This document shows, in pieces, positions 29,258 through 38,733 of a DNA stretch of 64,000 nucleotides. Origin of the DNA: Caballeronia temeraria (GTDB lineage: Bacteria; Pseudomonadota; Gammaproteobacteria; Burkholderiales; Burkholderiaceae); the NCBI RefSeq assembly GCF_001544795.2, contig NZ_FCOI02000011.1, positions 1-64,000 of the forward strand, written 5' to 3'. Positions within the stretch are counted from its first letter, which is position 1; every line of letters starts with the position of its first letter. The notes under the pieces are model-generated. The model was not told the DNA's origin. It ran no database searches and saw nothing but the letters and a program-made list of their open reading frames with translations. The position numbers and the translations under genes are program-made.

Positions 29258-29612
29258 GGAACGCAAACCTCTGTGATTACTGGAGATGGAAGGCGCGCGC
29301 GTGCTCGCGTTCACGGCGGGCCGGAGACGGGACTGGCCGCTTTCATGGGAAAGCAACCATATTTTTGGGATAACTGAATGTAGTGCGACGAACGCGGCGC
29401 ATTTCGTGAGCGACTGTTCCCAAAGGATCGATGGAAACGGCCGCGCCGCCATGCTTGCGACAAGCGGCCGATTATAGATATCGACCGCAGTGAGGAAGCC
29501 TAAACAACAGGCGTTTGTGTGAAATTTTGATGGAGTTCAACCAAATATGCCGAACCCGCGGAAGGAGGGAAACTTCGTTGCGACATCACTGCTCGCGGTC
29601 AGGAAAAGCGCA
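29258..29612 (-). promoter_or_regulatory. Upstream region and promoter of the first RND operon
   Basis: This 355-bp region has no credible gene. On the minus strand a consensus -10 TATAAT lies at 29476-29471, with only a weak -35 (about GCTTCC). Transcription would begin near 29464 and give a leader of roughly 200 nt. No operator like that at 35907-35926 is seen, so the TetR repressor may not control this operon directly. Confidence 0.45.
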
Positions 29613-29640
29613 CAAAAAAGCCCGGCGCGCGGCCGGGCTT
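29613..29640 (-). terminator. Rho-independent terminator of the second RND operon
   Basis: A perfect 9-bp stem AAGCCCGGC/GCCGGGCTT (29618-29640), 5-nt loop, is followed on the minus strand by a T-run (plus-strand A 29613-29619). It separates the two RND operons. Confidence 0.88.
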
Positions 29641-29663
29641 CATTTGCATCACATCGAGTCGAA

Positions 29664-31190
29664 TCAGCTCGCAGCCGGCGCCGACGCCGGCTGCGGCGCG
29701 CTTTGCGAGCCGTAATCGACCGGCGCATCGGCGGGACGCGGTGCATCGCCGGAACGCTCGATCCAGCCGCCACCCATGAACTGATACAGATCGACGAGGT
29801 TGGTCAGGCGATTCAGCCGCGCCGTGATCAGCAGTTGCTGCGCTTCGTACAAGGCCGTCTGCGCGGTCAGCACCGCGAGATAGCTGTCGACGCCATTGCG
29901 ATACCGCAAATCCGACAACTCCAGCCGCCGGCTCTGCGAATTCACGAAACGTTCGAGCGACTTGATCTGCTCGTCGAAGGTGCCGCGCGCGGCGAGGCCG
30001 TCCGCGACTTCGCGGAACGCGGTCTGGATCGCCTTCTCGTAGTTGGCGATCTCGATGCGCTTCTGCACGTTCGCCAGATCGAGATTGGCCTTGTTCTGGC
30101 CGCCCTCGAAAATCGGCACCGAAATCTGCGGCGCGAACGACCACGCCGCCGACCCCGGCTTGAACAGACCGCCGAGCGTCGGCGAGAGCGTGCCGAAACT
30201 GCCCGTCAGCGAGACGCGCGGAAAGAATGCCGCGCGCGCCGCGCCGATGTTCGCGTTGGCCGCGAGCAGCGACTGCTCCGCCGCAGCGATATCGGGACGG
30301 CGCGTCAGCAGATCGGACGGCAGGCCGGCGGGAATGTCGGACAGCAGATTCTGCGTGTCGAGCGGCATGCCGGCCGGCAGATCGGCGGGCAACGGTTCGC
30401 CCACGAGCAGCACGAGCGCGTTTTCCGCCTGCGCGCGCAGACGCGACTGCGTCTGCAGATTCGCCTGCGCTTCCTCGACCACGCCTTCGGACTGACGCAG
30501 ATCCAGTTCGGTGCCGGTGCCGTTCTCGTATTGCAGCTTGGTGATGCGAAACGACTCCTGCGCCGTCTTGAGCGTGTTCTGCGTGACGACGAGTTGATCG
30601 TCGTAGGCGAGCATCGTCAGATACTGGTCCGCCACCGACGACACGAGCGCGATCTCCGCCGCCTTGCGCGATTCCGCCGTCGACAGATATTGCGCGAGCG
30701 CCTGATCCTTCAGGCTGCGGATGCGCCCGAAGAAGTCGATCTCCCACGACGCGTTCAACCCGACCGAATACTCGTTCGAGATCGTGTTGCCGAAGAAGGA
30801 CAGATTCTTCGGCGTGCGCTGCTTGGTCTGCGACGCGGCGGCATCGAGCGTCGGGAAGAGACCCGCGCGCGTGATCTGATACTGCGCGCGCGCGGCATCG
30901 ACGTTCAGCACCGAGACGCGCAGATCGCGGTTGTTCTTCAGCGCAAGCTCGACGATCTTCTGCAGGCGCGCATCCGCGAAGAAATCGCGCCAGCCGATGT
31001 CCGGCGCGCTCTGCCCGTTCGCGGTGCGGCCGTTGCTCGCGCTCGAACTCGCATCCGGCTGGTGCGCGTACACGCCGCCTTCGGGAAAGGTCTGCGTGAC
31101 GGGCTCGGGCGGGCGCTCGTATTTCGGCTGGAGCGTGCAGCCCGCGGCGAATACCGCCACGGCGGCCGCGATCAAGGAATGTTTAAGCAT
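29664..31190 (-). CDS. oprB: RND efflux outer-membrane factor, second operon (OprB-like lipoprotein)
   Basis: The 508-residue TolC-type outer-membrane channel lipoprotein has signal AAAVAVFAAGC followed by TLQPKYERPPEP. It contains two OEP repeats with the same signature stretches as its tandem copy (LNASWEIDFFGRIRSLKDQ, SLTGSFGTLSPTLGG). The C-terminal extension is Ala/Pro/Ser-rich. The start ATG at 31190 lies one base after the RND stop. The symbol follows the Burkholderia BpeAB-OprB system and rests on gene order and the adjacent TetR gene. Confidence 0.88.
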   Translation of the reverse strand: MLKHSLIAAAVAVFAAGCTLQPKYERPPEPVTQTFPEGGVYAHQPDASSSASNGRTANGQSAPDIGWRDFFADARLQKIVELALKNNRDLRVSVLNVDAARAQYQITRAGLFPTLDAAASQTKQRTPKNLSFFGNTISNEYSVGLNASWEIDFFGRIRSLKDQALAQYLSTAESRKAAEIALVSSVADQYLTMLAYDDQLVVTQNTLKTAQESFRITKLQYENGTGTELDLRQSEGVVEEAQANLQTQSRLRAQAENALVLLVGEPLPADLPAGMPLDTQNLLSDIPAGLPSDLLTRRPDIAAAEQSLLAANANIGAARAAFFPRVSLTGSFGTLSPTLGGLFKPGSAAWSFAPQISVPIFEGGQNKANLDLANVQKRIEIANYEKAIQTAFREVADGLAARGTFDEQIKSLERFVNSQSRRLELSDLRYRNGVDSYLAVLTAQTALYEAQQLLITARLNRLTNLVDLYQFMGGGWIERSGDAPRPADAPVDYGSQSAPQPASAPAAS

Positions 31191-31191
31191 C

Positions 31192-34100
31192 TCAGTGTCC
31201 TTCCTTACCGTTCGTGCCTTCGATGCCGCCGGACGAACCCGGAGCCGGCACATCCTTGCCCTTACTGAACTTGCTGATAACGACGAAGAACATCGGGATC
31301 ATGAAGATGGCGAGGAAGGTCGCGGTCAACATGCCGCCGATCACGCCGGTGCCGATCGCGTGCTGGCTCGCCGAGCCCGCGCCGTTACTGATCGCGAGCG
31401 GCAGCACGCCGAGAATGAAAGCAAGCGACGTCATCAGGATCGGACGCAACCGCAGGCGCGCCGCTTCCATCGCCGCTTCCACCGTCGACATGCCCTGAAT
31501 CCGCAGTTCACGCGCGAATTCCACGATCAGAATCGCGTTCTTTGCCGACAGACCCACGGTCGTCAACAGCCCGACCTGGAAGAACACGTCGTTTTCCAGA
31601 CCGCGCAGCGTCGCCGCGAGCAGCGCGCCCAGCACGCCGAGCGGCACGACCATGATGACCGAGAACGGAATCGACCAGCTTTCATACAGCGCCGCGAGAC
31701 ACAGGAACACGACGAGAATCGAGATGCCGTAGAGAATCGGCGCCTGCGAACCCGACTGGCGTTCCTGATACGACAGACCCGTCCATTCGTAGCCGATGCC
31801 CGCCGGCAGCTTCGCCGCGATCGCTTCCATCGCCGTCATCGCCTGGCCGGTCGATTTGCCCGCCGCGGCCGCGCCCTGGATTTCCACCGCCGAGATGCCG
31901 TTGTAGCGTTCGAGCTTCGGCGAACCGTAGGTCCAGTTGCCCGTCGCGAACGCGCCGAACGGCACCATCGTTCCGGCGCCATTGCGCACGTACCACTTGT
32001 TCAGATCGTCCGGATTCATGCGGAACGGACCGTCGCCCTGCACGTAGACCTTCTTGATCCGGTTGTCGACGTCGAGGAAGTTGTTCACGTACTGCGATGC
32101 CCACGCGACCGAGAATGTCTGATCGATGTCCGATACGGCGACGCCGAGCGCACTCGCCTTCTCGCGATCCACATTCACCTTGAACTGGGGCGTGTCGTTC
32201 AGGCCGTTCGGACGCACCTGCGCGAGCGTCGGGTCCTTCGCGGCCATGCCGAGCAGCATGTTGCGCGCTTCCATCAGCTTCGCGTGGCCGAGGCCGCCGC
32301 GATCCTGCAGCTCGAAGTCGAAGCCCGCCGCCGTGCCGAGTTCGGGAATCGAAGGCGGATTGACCGGGAAGATCATCGCGTCCTTGTAGGGCGCGAAGTG
32401 CATGAACATCCGCCCGACGAGCGCCTGCACCTTCTGGTCGCTGTGCTGACGATCCGCGTAGTCCTTCATCCGCACGAACACGAGACCGGAGTTCTGGCCG
32501 CGGCCCGCGAACGAGAAGCCGTTCACCGTGAACACCGATTCGACAATCGACTTCTCGTCCTTCAGCAGATAGTCCTGCACGTCCTTCAGCACGTGCGCGG
32601 TGTACTCCTGCGTGGAGCCGGACGGCGCGTTCACCAGCACGAACATCGTGCCCTGGTCTTCATCGGGCAGGAACGACTTCGGCAGGCGCAGGAACAGCAT
32701 GCCCACCGCAACGATCACAACGATATAGATGATGAGCCAGCGTCCCGAGCGGCGAATCACGTGCTGCACGCCGCTGTGATACTTCGCCTGGCTCTTGTTG
32801 AAGTTGCGGTTGAACCAGCCGAAGAAGCCCTTCTTCTCGGGCTGATGCCCTTCCGGATGCGGCTTCAGGATCGTCGCGCACAGCGCCGGCGTGAGAACCA
32901 GCGCGACCAGCACGGAGAGCACCATTGCAGCTACGATCGTCAGCGAGAACTGTCGATAGATCGCCCCGACCGAGCCGCCCGAGAACGCCACCGGCACGAA
33001 CACCGCCGACAGCACGAGCGCCACGCCGACGAGCGCGCCGGTGATCTGGTCCATCGCCTTGCGGGTCGCCTCGCGCGGCGATAAATGCTCTTCCGACATC
33101 ACCCGCTCGACGTTCTCCACGACCACGATCGCATCGTCCACCAGCAGACCGATCGCGAGCACGAGACCGAACATCGACAGCACGTTGATCGAGAAGCCCA
33201 CCGCCGACATGATCGCGAACGTGCCGAGCAAGACGACCGGCACCGCGATCGTCGGGATGATCGTCGCCCGCAGGTTCTGCAGGAACAGATACATCACGAG
33301 GAACACGAGCACGATACCTTCGATCAGCGTCTTGACCACTTCCTCGATCGACAGGCGCACGAACGGCGTCGTGTCGTACGGATACTTCACCACCAGTCCG
33401 TGCGGGAAGTACTTCGACAGGTCGTCGATCTTCTGGCGCACGAGCTTCGCGGTCTGCAGCGCGTTCGCGCCCGTCGCGAGCTGGATACCGAAGCCGGCCG
33501 TCGGCTGTCCGTTGTACTTCGTGTCGAAGTTATAGTTTTCGCCGCCGAGCTCGATTCTCGAGACATCCTTCAGCAGCACGCGCGAGCCGTCCTGATTCAC
33601 CTTCAGCAGGATGTTGCCGAACTGCTCCGGCGTGCGCAGCAGCGTCGCTTCGGTGATGGTCGCCTGGAGCATCTGCCCCGGCACCGCCGGCGTCCCGCCG
33701 AGCGAACCCGCCGCCACCTGCACGTTCTGGTTCGTGATGGCGTTCTTCACGTCCACGGGCGTGAGCGAGAAGTTCGTGAGCTTGGTCGCATCGAGCCAGA
33801 CGCGCATCGCGTACTGCGAGCCGAACAGCGTCGTCGTACCCACGCCGTCGATACGCGAGAGCGGATCCGCCACGTTCGACGCCACGTAGTTCGCGAGGTC
33901 GTACTTGCTCATGCTGCCGTCTTCGGACACGAACGCGAGCACGAGCAGGAAGCTCGAACTGGACTTCGTGACCTTCGTGCCGAGCTGCTGCACGACTTGC
34001 GGAAGCAGCGGCGTCGCGAGCTGCAGCTTGTTCTGCACCTGCACCTGCGCGATGTCCGGATTCGTGCCCGCAGCGAACGTCAGCGTGACGGTGGCCGTGC

Positions 34101-34356
34101 CCGAGTCATCGGAGGTCGACGACAGATACAGCAAGTGGTCGAGGCCGGTCATCTGCTGCTCGATCACCTGCGTCACCGTGTTTTCGACGGTGCTCGCGGA
34201 TGCGCCCGGATAGGTCGCGCTGATCTGGATCGCAGGCGGCGCGATCGTCGGATACTGCGCGACCGGCAGCGTGAAGATCGACGCCATCCCCGCCAGCATC
34301 AGGATGATCGCGATCACCCACGCGAAGATCGGCCGATCGATAAAAAACTTTGCCAT
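31192..34356 (-). CDS. bpeB: RND multidrug efflux transporter, second operon (BpeB/AcrB-type)
   Basis: The 1054-residue HAE1 transporter has N terminus [27 protein letters not shown], the TM4 Asp pair in [18 protein letters not shown] and TM10 Lys in [15 protein letters not shown]. It assembles with the adaptor at 34372-35622 and the channel at 29664-31190. In Burkholderia, BpeAB-OprB expels aminoglycosides and macrolides and affects quorum-signal traffic; whether this copy does so is not known. Gene spacing (15 bp from MFP, 1 bp to OMF) repeats that of the first operon. Confidence 0.92.
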   Translation of the reverse strand: MAKFFIDRPIFAWVIAIILMLAGMASIFTLPVAQYPTIAPPAIQISATYPGASASTVENTVTQVIEQQMTGLDHLLYLSSTSDDSGTATVTLTFAAGTNPDIAQVQVQNKLQLATPLLPQVVQQLGTKVTKSSSSFLLVLAFVSEDGSMSKYDLANYVASNVADPLSRIDGVGTTTLFGSQYAMRVWLDATKLTNFSLTPVDVKNAITNQNVQVAAGSLGGTPAVPGQMLQATITEATLLRTPEQFGNILLKVNQDGSRVLLKDVSRIELGGENYNFDTKYNGQPTAGFGIQLATGANALQTAKLVRQKIDDLSKYFPHGLVVKYPYDTTPFVRLSIEEVVKTLIEGIVLVFLVMYLFLQNLRATIIPTIAVPVVLLGTFAIMSAVGFSINVLSMFGLVLAIGLLVDDAIVVVENVERVMSEEHLSPREATRKAMDQITGALVGVALVLSAVFVPVAFSGGSVGAIYRQFSLTIVAAMVLSVLVALVLTPALCATILKPHPEGHQPEKKGFFGWFNRNFNKSQAKYHSGVQHVIRRSGRWLIIYIVVIVAVGMLFLRLPKSFLPDEDQGTMFVLVNAPSGSTQEYTAHVLKDVQDYLLKDEKSIVESVFTVNGFSFAGRGQNSGLVFVRMKDYADRQHSDQKVQALVGRMFMHFAPYKDAMIFPVNPPSIPELGTAAGFDFELQDRGGLGHAKLMEARNMLLGMAAKDPTLAQVRPNGLNDTPQFKVNVDREKASALGVAVSDIDQTFSVAWASQYVNNFLDVDNRIKKVYVQGDGPFRMNPDDLNKWYVRNGAGTMVPFGAFATGNWTYGSPKLERYNGISAVEIQGAAAAGKSTGQAMTAMEAIAAKLPAGIGYEWTGLSYQERQSGSQAPILYGISILVVFLCLAALYESWSIPFSVIMVVPLGVLGALLAATLRGLENDVFFQVGLLTTVGLSAKNAILIVEFARELRIQGMSTVEAAMEAARLRLRPILMTSLAFILGVLPLAISNGAGSASQHAIGTGVIGGMLTATFLAIFMIPMFFVVISKFSKGKDVPAPGSSGGIEGTNGKEGH

Positions 34357-34371
34357 GTAACAGGCTCCCTT

Positions 34372-35622
34372 TTATTGCGCGCCCGATGCAGCGGGTGCAG
34401 CCGATGCCGCTTGCGCACCGCTCGCGCCGCTGGCACTGGCCGGTGCGGACGCCGCCTGCGCATCCGATGCGCCGGCTACGGGATACGGGAATTTCGCGTC
34501 GACCGGCTTCACCTGCATGCCAGGCTTCGCCTTCTCCACGCCGTTCACGATCACGCGGTCGCCCGGGTTCAGGCCGCTGTCGACCACCCAGTTGTTGCCG
34601 AAAGTGCTGCCCGTGACGAGCTGGCGCAGTTCCACCTTGTTGTCCTTGTTGACGACGAGCGCCGTCGGCGTGCCCTTCTGGTCGTGCGTGACGCCGATCT
34701 GCGGCACGACGAGCGCGTGGTCGTTCGTGCCTTCCTGAATCCGCGCGCGCACGAACATGCCCGGCAGCAGCACGCGGTCCTTGTTCTGGAAGATCGCGCG
34801 CACGGTCACCGAACCAGTGCTCTGGTCGACGCTCACGTCGGAGAACTGGAGCTTGCCCTGCTCGGTGTAGGTGCGGCCGTCTTCGAGCGTCAACGTGACC
34901 TTCGCAGCGTGAATGCCTTCGGTCTGCAGGCGGCCTTCCTGAATCTGGCGGCGCAGGCGCAAGCCTTCGACGCTCGATTGCGTCAGGTCGACGTAAATCG
35001 GATCGAGCTGCTGCACGGTCGTGAGCAGCGTCGCGGCGCTCGCCTGCACGTAGGCGCCCGGCGTGACTTGCGACAGACCGGTGCGCCCGGAGATCGGCGA
35101 GACGACGTCGGTGTAGCCGAGGTTGATCTGCGCCGTATCGACCGATGCCTTGCCCGCGGCGATGTCCGCCACGGCCTGGCCCTGCGCGGCGACGGCGTTG
35201 TCGTAATCCTGCTTCGACACGGCATTGGCCGCGACGAGGATCTTGTAGCGCGACACGAGCGCGTTCTGCGACGCGACGTTCGCCTGCGCCTTCGCGAGCG
35301 ACGCCTTGGCGTTGTTCAGCGCGGCGATGTACGGCGCCGGATCGATCTTGTAGAGCCGCTGACCGGCCTTGACCTCGGCACCTTCCGTGAACTCGCGGCG
35401 CAGCACGATGCCGTCGACCCGTGCGCGCACTTGCGCGACCAGATAGGCGCTGGTGCGGCCCGGCAGATCGACGACGACCGGCACGCTCGTCGGCTGCACG
35501 GTGACGATGCCCACTTCGGGCGTTTGCGGCGGAGGCGCTGATTGTTTTTGCCCGCACGCTGCCAGGAACACGGCAGCCGTCGCGGCGGTGATTAAGCGGA
35601 GTGGAACCCGTTCGACGCGCAT
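34372..35622 (-). CDS. bpeA: RND efflux membrane-fusion protein, second operon (BpeA-like lipoprotein)
   Basis: The 416-residue adaptor has lipoprotein signal TAATAAVFLAACG, a lipoyl half-motif RARVDGIVLRREFTEGAEV, an alpha-hairpin (about 95-165), second half INLGYTDVVSPISGRTG, and a C-terminal Ala/Ser-rich tail longer than that of its tandem copy. The start at 35622 begins the signal; upstream codons to 35694 lack one. It is divergent from the TetR gene across 451 bp that hold a TetR-type operator. Confidence 0.9.
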   Translation of the reverse strand: MRVERVPLRLITAATAAVFLAACGQKQSAPPPQTPEVGIVTVQPTSVPVVVDLPGRTSAYLVAQVRARVDGIVLRREFTEGAEVKAGQRLYKIDPAPYIAALNNAKASLAKAQANVASQNALVSRYKILVAANAVSKQDYDNAVAAQGQAVADIAAGKASVDTAQINLGYTDVVSPISGRTGLSQVTPGAYVQASAATLLTTVQQLDPIYVDLTQSSVEGLRLRRQIQEGRLQTEGIHAAKVTLTLEDGRTYTEQGKLQFSDVSVDQSTGSVTVRAIFQNKDRVLLPGMFVRARIQEGTNDHALVVPQIGVTHDQKGTPTALVVNKDNKVELRQLVTGSTFGNNWVVDSGLNPGDRVIVNGVEKAKPGMQVKPVDAKFPYPVAGASDAQAASAPASASGASGAQAASAAPAASGAQ

Positions 35623-35906
35623 GGAGCGACCTCTGTCTAAGACTGAGAGTGAAGTTTGGGTGCGCGGCGGCCTTCCCCGGGCAATGCCGCGCACGAGCGT
35701 CCTTCAGGACGCTGTGAATACACCAACTTCTCCGACGAGTGAGCTGCGCCGTGAGACAGCGGACGGCGCGTTCATGCCCGTGCGCGACGCTCGGAGGCGT
35801 CGCCCGTGGCCAAAGGACGGCCGAACGGGCAATGGAAACGAAAGCTTATTCGAAATCCGCCCGCCGGATGAATTTGTGAATATTCGTGAACGGGTGGTAT
35901 TGTATA

Positions 35907-35926
35907 TACATTCACGAATGAATGTA
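35907..35926. promoter_or_regulatory. AcrR/TetR-type operator between bpeA and the TetR gene
   Basis: TACATTCA-CGAA-TGAATGTA is a perfect 8-bp-arm dyad that closely resembles the known AcrR operator core. On the minus strand it overlaps a plausible promoter (TTTACA, then TATACA 16 nt on), so binding would block the pump operon. Flanking TTCGTGAA/TTCACGAA repeats (35883-35890 and 35911-35918) form a second dyad. The rest of the 35623-36073 gap shows no gene. Confidence 0.65.
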
Positions 35927-36073
35927 AAAAACCGTACGTGTTTATCCCCATTGGCCGCGAGAGAAATTCGCTCAGGGGAATCGATTACGGTCGACGAACA
36001 TTCGACAAAGCCGCGACTCAAGCGGCTCTCACAAGGCAGGCAGCGGGAGCAGACGGCCAACGGGCCGCAGGAT

Positions 36074-36718
36074 ATGGTCAGACGAACCAAGGAAGAAGCG
36101 CAGGCAACGCGCAACCGCGTGCTCGACGCGGCCGAGCGCGTCTTCTACGAGAAAGGCGTGTCGCGCACGACGCTCGCGGACATCGCTCAGGCGGCGGGCG
36201 TCACGCGCGGCGCGATTTACTGGCATTTCGCCAACAAGGGCGATCTCTTCAACGCGATGTTCGACCGCAGCCTGCTGCCGCTCGACGAGCTCGTCGCGAC
36301 CACGCTCGACGGCAAGGAAGAAGATCCGCTCGCGCGGCTGCAAGAGCTTTTCGTCTGGTGCATGCGCAATATCACGGCCGACGAGCAGCGCCGCCGCGTC
36401 TTCGACATCCTTTTCATGAAGTGCGAATTCGTCGAGGAAATGGGGCCGGTGCGCGAACGGCATCAGAACAATATGCGCGACGGCATGGAGCGCATCGAGC
36501 GCGCGCTGCGCAATGCCGTCGAAAAGAAGCAGCTTCCCGCGACGCTCGACACGAACCGCGCGACGGCCATGCTCCACTGTCTTTTCACCGGCATCCTGCA
36601 CGATTCGCTGATGCTGCCGGACATCGTTCATCCGGAGCGCGACGCCGAAGCGCTCATCGACGCATGTTTCGACGCATTGCGTTGCAGCGCGTCGTTGTTG
36701 TTGCCGGCGGGCGAATAG
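36074..36718 (+). CDS. bpeR: TetR/AcrR-family repressor of the efflux operon (BpeR-like)
   Basis: The 214-residue TetR regulator has N-terminal DNA-binding domain (about 10-58) VLDAAERVFYEKGVSRTTLADIAQAAGVTRGAIYWHFANKGDLF, a pattern of AcrR, MexR2 and TtgR repressors, and an all-helical C-terminal ligand/dimer domain. ATG 36074 gives a normal-length protein with CAGGA upstream; the frame is open much further 5', but that part overlaps the operator region. It is divergent from the pump genes. By family it dissociates on binding pump substrates. Confidence 0.88.
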   Translation: MVRRTKEEAQATRNRVLDAAERVFYEKGVSRTTLADIAQAAGVTRGAIYWHFANKGDLFNAMFDRSLLPLDELVATTLDGKEEDPLARLQELFVWCMRNITADEQRRRVFDILFMKCEFVEEMGPVRERHQNNMRDGMERIERALRNAVEKKQLPATLDTNRATAMLHCLFTGILHDSLMLPDIVHPERDAEALIDACFDALRCSASLLLPAGE

Positions 36719-36721
36719 CGT

Positions 36722-37513
36722 CTACCGCGCCCCGACCTGCTGCGCGAAATACGCGAACAGCGCGATACACACGAGCATCGCCGCCCACGCCCAGACGGGC
36801 AAGCCGAGCGGATGCGGATCGTGAGAGTGATCGCGGTCATGATGCCCGAACCCGTGTCCATGCAACCGATGCCGCAGCACGCCGCTCGCGTGGGCATCGG
36901 CGGAAGGCGTGCGCATCGCGCCCGGACGACGCGAGAACGCCGCCGACATCACGCCCGGCCGCAAAAACACATGGCGGCGGCCGGCGCTCTCGTCTGCCGC
37001 GCGCATCGACGGCAAACCGTGTTTCGCGCGCACCACTTCGCAGAACTCGGCGAAGAATTCGTCGGCGCCCTCGCGCAACGCGTTTTCGATCTGGCGCGCG
37101 GGCAAGCCGGCGAGCGGCCCTGACACCGTCGCCCAGACCGTGTATTCGATCCACGTCGACGCGCCGTCGTCGTCGGGATTGAGCGCAACCGCGATCTGAC
37201 CGCGCAACGAGCCGACGCCCTCGCCGCGCGCTTTGAAGCTCAGCGTGCGTGCGTAGACGGCATTGTCGGATTCGATGGTGTCGTCTGGCTCATGCGCCGC
37301 CTGACGCGTGCGCCCCGCGGCGTGCGCGCGGATCTCGTAGCGCGCCCGCAGCGCGCCGAGCGGCACGATCAGCGTGAGGACATATTCGCCGCCGGGCGTG
37401 CGCGTGAACGATTCGCAATTGTCGAGGCTCGCGCGCAGCAGCGCGAGATCGGACAGCGCCTCCCGGACGTGCGCCGGATCGAGCGGAACGCACAACGCAT
37501 CGGTGACTTCCAT
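36722..37513 (-). CDS. CoxG-like SRPBCC-domain protein with C-terminal membrane anchor
   Basis: The 263-residue protein has an N-terminal SRPBCC/CoxG lipid-binding-type domain (about 1-150, with LTLIVPLGALRARYEI and TWIEYTVWATVSGPLAGLPARQIENALREGADEFFAEFCEVV), a His/Asp-rich linker (about 212-235, many His), and one C-terminal membrane segment (about 238-258). CoxG proteins help mature or anchor CO dehydrogenase-type enzymes; none are nearby, so the function here is unknown. The His-rich linker may bind metal. Its stop lies 3 bp from the end of the TetR gene (convergent). Confidence 0.78.
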   Translation of the reverse strand: MEVTDALCVPLDPAHVREALSDLALLRASLDNCESFTRTPGGEYVLTLIVPLGALRARYEIRAHAAGRTRQAAHEPDDTIESDNAVYARTLSFKARGEGVGSLRGQIAVALNPDDDGASTWIEYTVWATVSGPLAGLPARQIENALREGADEFFAEFCEVVRAKHGLPSMRAADESAGRRHVFLRPGVMSAAFSRRPGAMRTPSADAHASGVLRHRLHGHGFGHHDRDHSHDPHPLGLPVWAWAAMLVCIALFAYFAQQVGAR

Positions 37514-37587
37514 TCGAGCCTCCGGGACCAGGATCGCATGCGTTCGTTATGTCTGAGCGGACGTCGGGTGTCTGTTCGGCTGCGCGC

Positions 37588-37965
37588 CTATGAAGTTTCG
37601 TCGATGCGATCGACGCGCGAACCGTAAAACGCGAGATAGCCCTTGATTTTCACGGCGGCGTCGAGCGGTGCTTCGTAGCTCCACGCGGCGTTTTCGACCG
37701 GGCCGTCCTCGGTCAGCAGATGATAGTGCGTGGCCTCGCCCTTCATCGGGCAATGCGTAATGTGGATGGAGCGCTCCAGACGCGCCATGTTCACGTCCGC
37801 GCGCGGGAAATAATGCACTTTCTCCGCGCCCGCCTCGACGAGCGTGAGCGACGCGTGCGTGTCGGCGTAGGTCACGCCCTGATGGATCACGCGGCAGCGC
37901 CGACCGTTCGGCGTGATCTCGATGTGCTGCGCCGTTGCATGCCCGTCGTTCAGTTCCGTGCCCAT
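37588..37965 (-). CDS. DUF427-domain protein
   Basis: The 125-residue single-domain protein is of the DUF427 family, seen by the characteristic ITHCPMKGEATHYHL motif and the preceding YFPRADVNMARLERS stretch. The start ATG 37965 is selected by GGGAGG just upstream; ATG 38013 would add 16 residues without a ribosome site. Function is unknown for the family; it is compact, probably beta-rich and cytosolic. It lies 74 bp before the SRPBCC gene on the same strand. Confidence 0.8.
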   Translation of the reverse strand: MGTELNDGHATAQHIEITPNGRRCRVIHQGVTYADTHASLTLVEAGAEKVHYFPRADVNMARLERSIHITHCPMKGEATHYHLLTEDGPVENAAWSYEAPLDAAVKIKGYLAFYGSRVDRIDETS

Positions 37966-38002
37966 CGTGCCGCGCCTCCCGCGTGAGAACCGACATCTCA
38001 AG

Positions 38003-38036
38003 AAAAAAGCCACGAGTCATCGAGTACCCGTGGCTT
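38003..38036 (-). terminator. Rho-independent terminator after the 38112-38594 gene
   Basis: Stem AAGCCACG/CGTGGCTT (8 bp) is followed on the minus strand by six T. The loop is long (about 14 nt). Confidence 0.75.
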
Positions 38037-38111
38037 GATTATGAGACAAACTTCCGATGCTGCGTGAGTGCTTTCGAGATGGCCCGGGCGTTTCCCCTTC
38101 GACGCCCGCGC

Positions 38112-38594
38112 TTATTGAATGTTCCAGTGGAACGCCGCCTTGGCCTTGCCCGGCCCGGCGACCGTCACCGCCTGTTTTTTCTCCTGATCCTTGTACTTCG
38201 CGTAGACCGTGTAGCTGCCCGGCGGGAGCTTGACGAGCATGTACGGTCCCATTGCGTCCGTAGCGAGCACTTCGCCGCCCTTGCCGCCGACGATGCGCAC
38301 ATGCACATCCGCCAGATAGTCGGCCGTCGGACCGGTGAAACGCAGCGACAGCGGCCAGTGCGCCTGTTCGCGCAACAATGCGCGCGATTCGTCCAGGCCG
38401 ACGCCGCCGGAGGTGTACGAAACGTCGCCTTGCTGCTGGATCTGCGGCAGGCCGCCGCCGTTGGTGTTGCCGGCGCTCGACGAATCCGTCGCCGTGCCGC
38501 CCGCCGTCTGCGCCCAAGCGCCGCCCGCCATGCCCGTGCCGACCGCCGCAACGAGAAGTGCGGCCATCAGCTTGCCCGTGGTTCTGCTCGTCAT
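38112..38594 (-). CDS. Secreted protein with carboxypeptidase-regulatory-like beta-sandwich
   Basis: The 160-residue protein has a clear signal peptide (cleavage after GAWA, about residue 28), then a Gly/Ser/Thr/Gln-rich spacer and a C-terminal beta-sandwich (about 80-160) with LADVHVRIVGGKGGEVLATDAMGPYMLVKLPPGSYTVYAKY. That pattern is typical of carboxypeptidase regulatory-like folds. It is probably periplasmic; the function is not recognised. AAAGGAG precedes the ATG. It lies downstream of mucD on the same strand (139 bp apart) and has its own terminator. Confidence 0.75.
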   Translation of the reverse strand: MTSRTTGKLMAALLVAAVGTGMAGGAWAQTAGGTATDSSSAGNTNGGGLPQIQQQGDVSYTSGGVGLDESRALLREQAHWPLSLRFTGPTADYLADVHVRIVGGKGGEVLATDAMGPYMLVKLPPGSYTVYAKYKDQEKKQAVTVAGPGKAKAAFHWNIQ

Positions 38595-38733
38595 GTTTTC
38601 GCTCCTTTATCCGATGCCGCCGCGCCGTTCAACGCCGGCGACGTCACGCCCGATGCGCCGACACGACGCGATGGGGCACCGGGAACCACAGAGCATGGTT
38701 CGTGCCCGCATCGCACGTGCCGGCGCCCGCGCG

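Noticed and set aside
25973..29377. Very long antisense frame opposite the first RND operon (similar at 5337-7517, 17131-19974, 33085-35541)
   Set aside because: High GC leaves the antisense frame free of stops; the Arg/His-rich translation mirrors the genuine sense gene.
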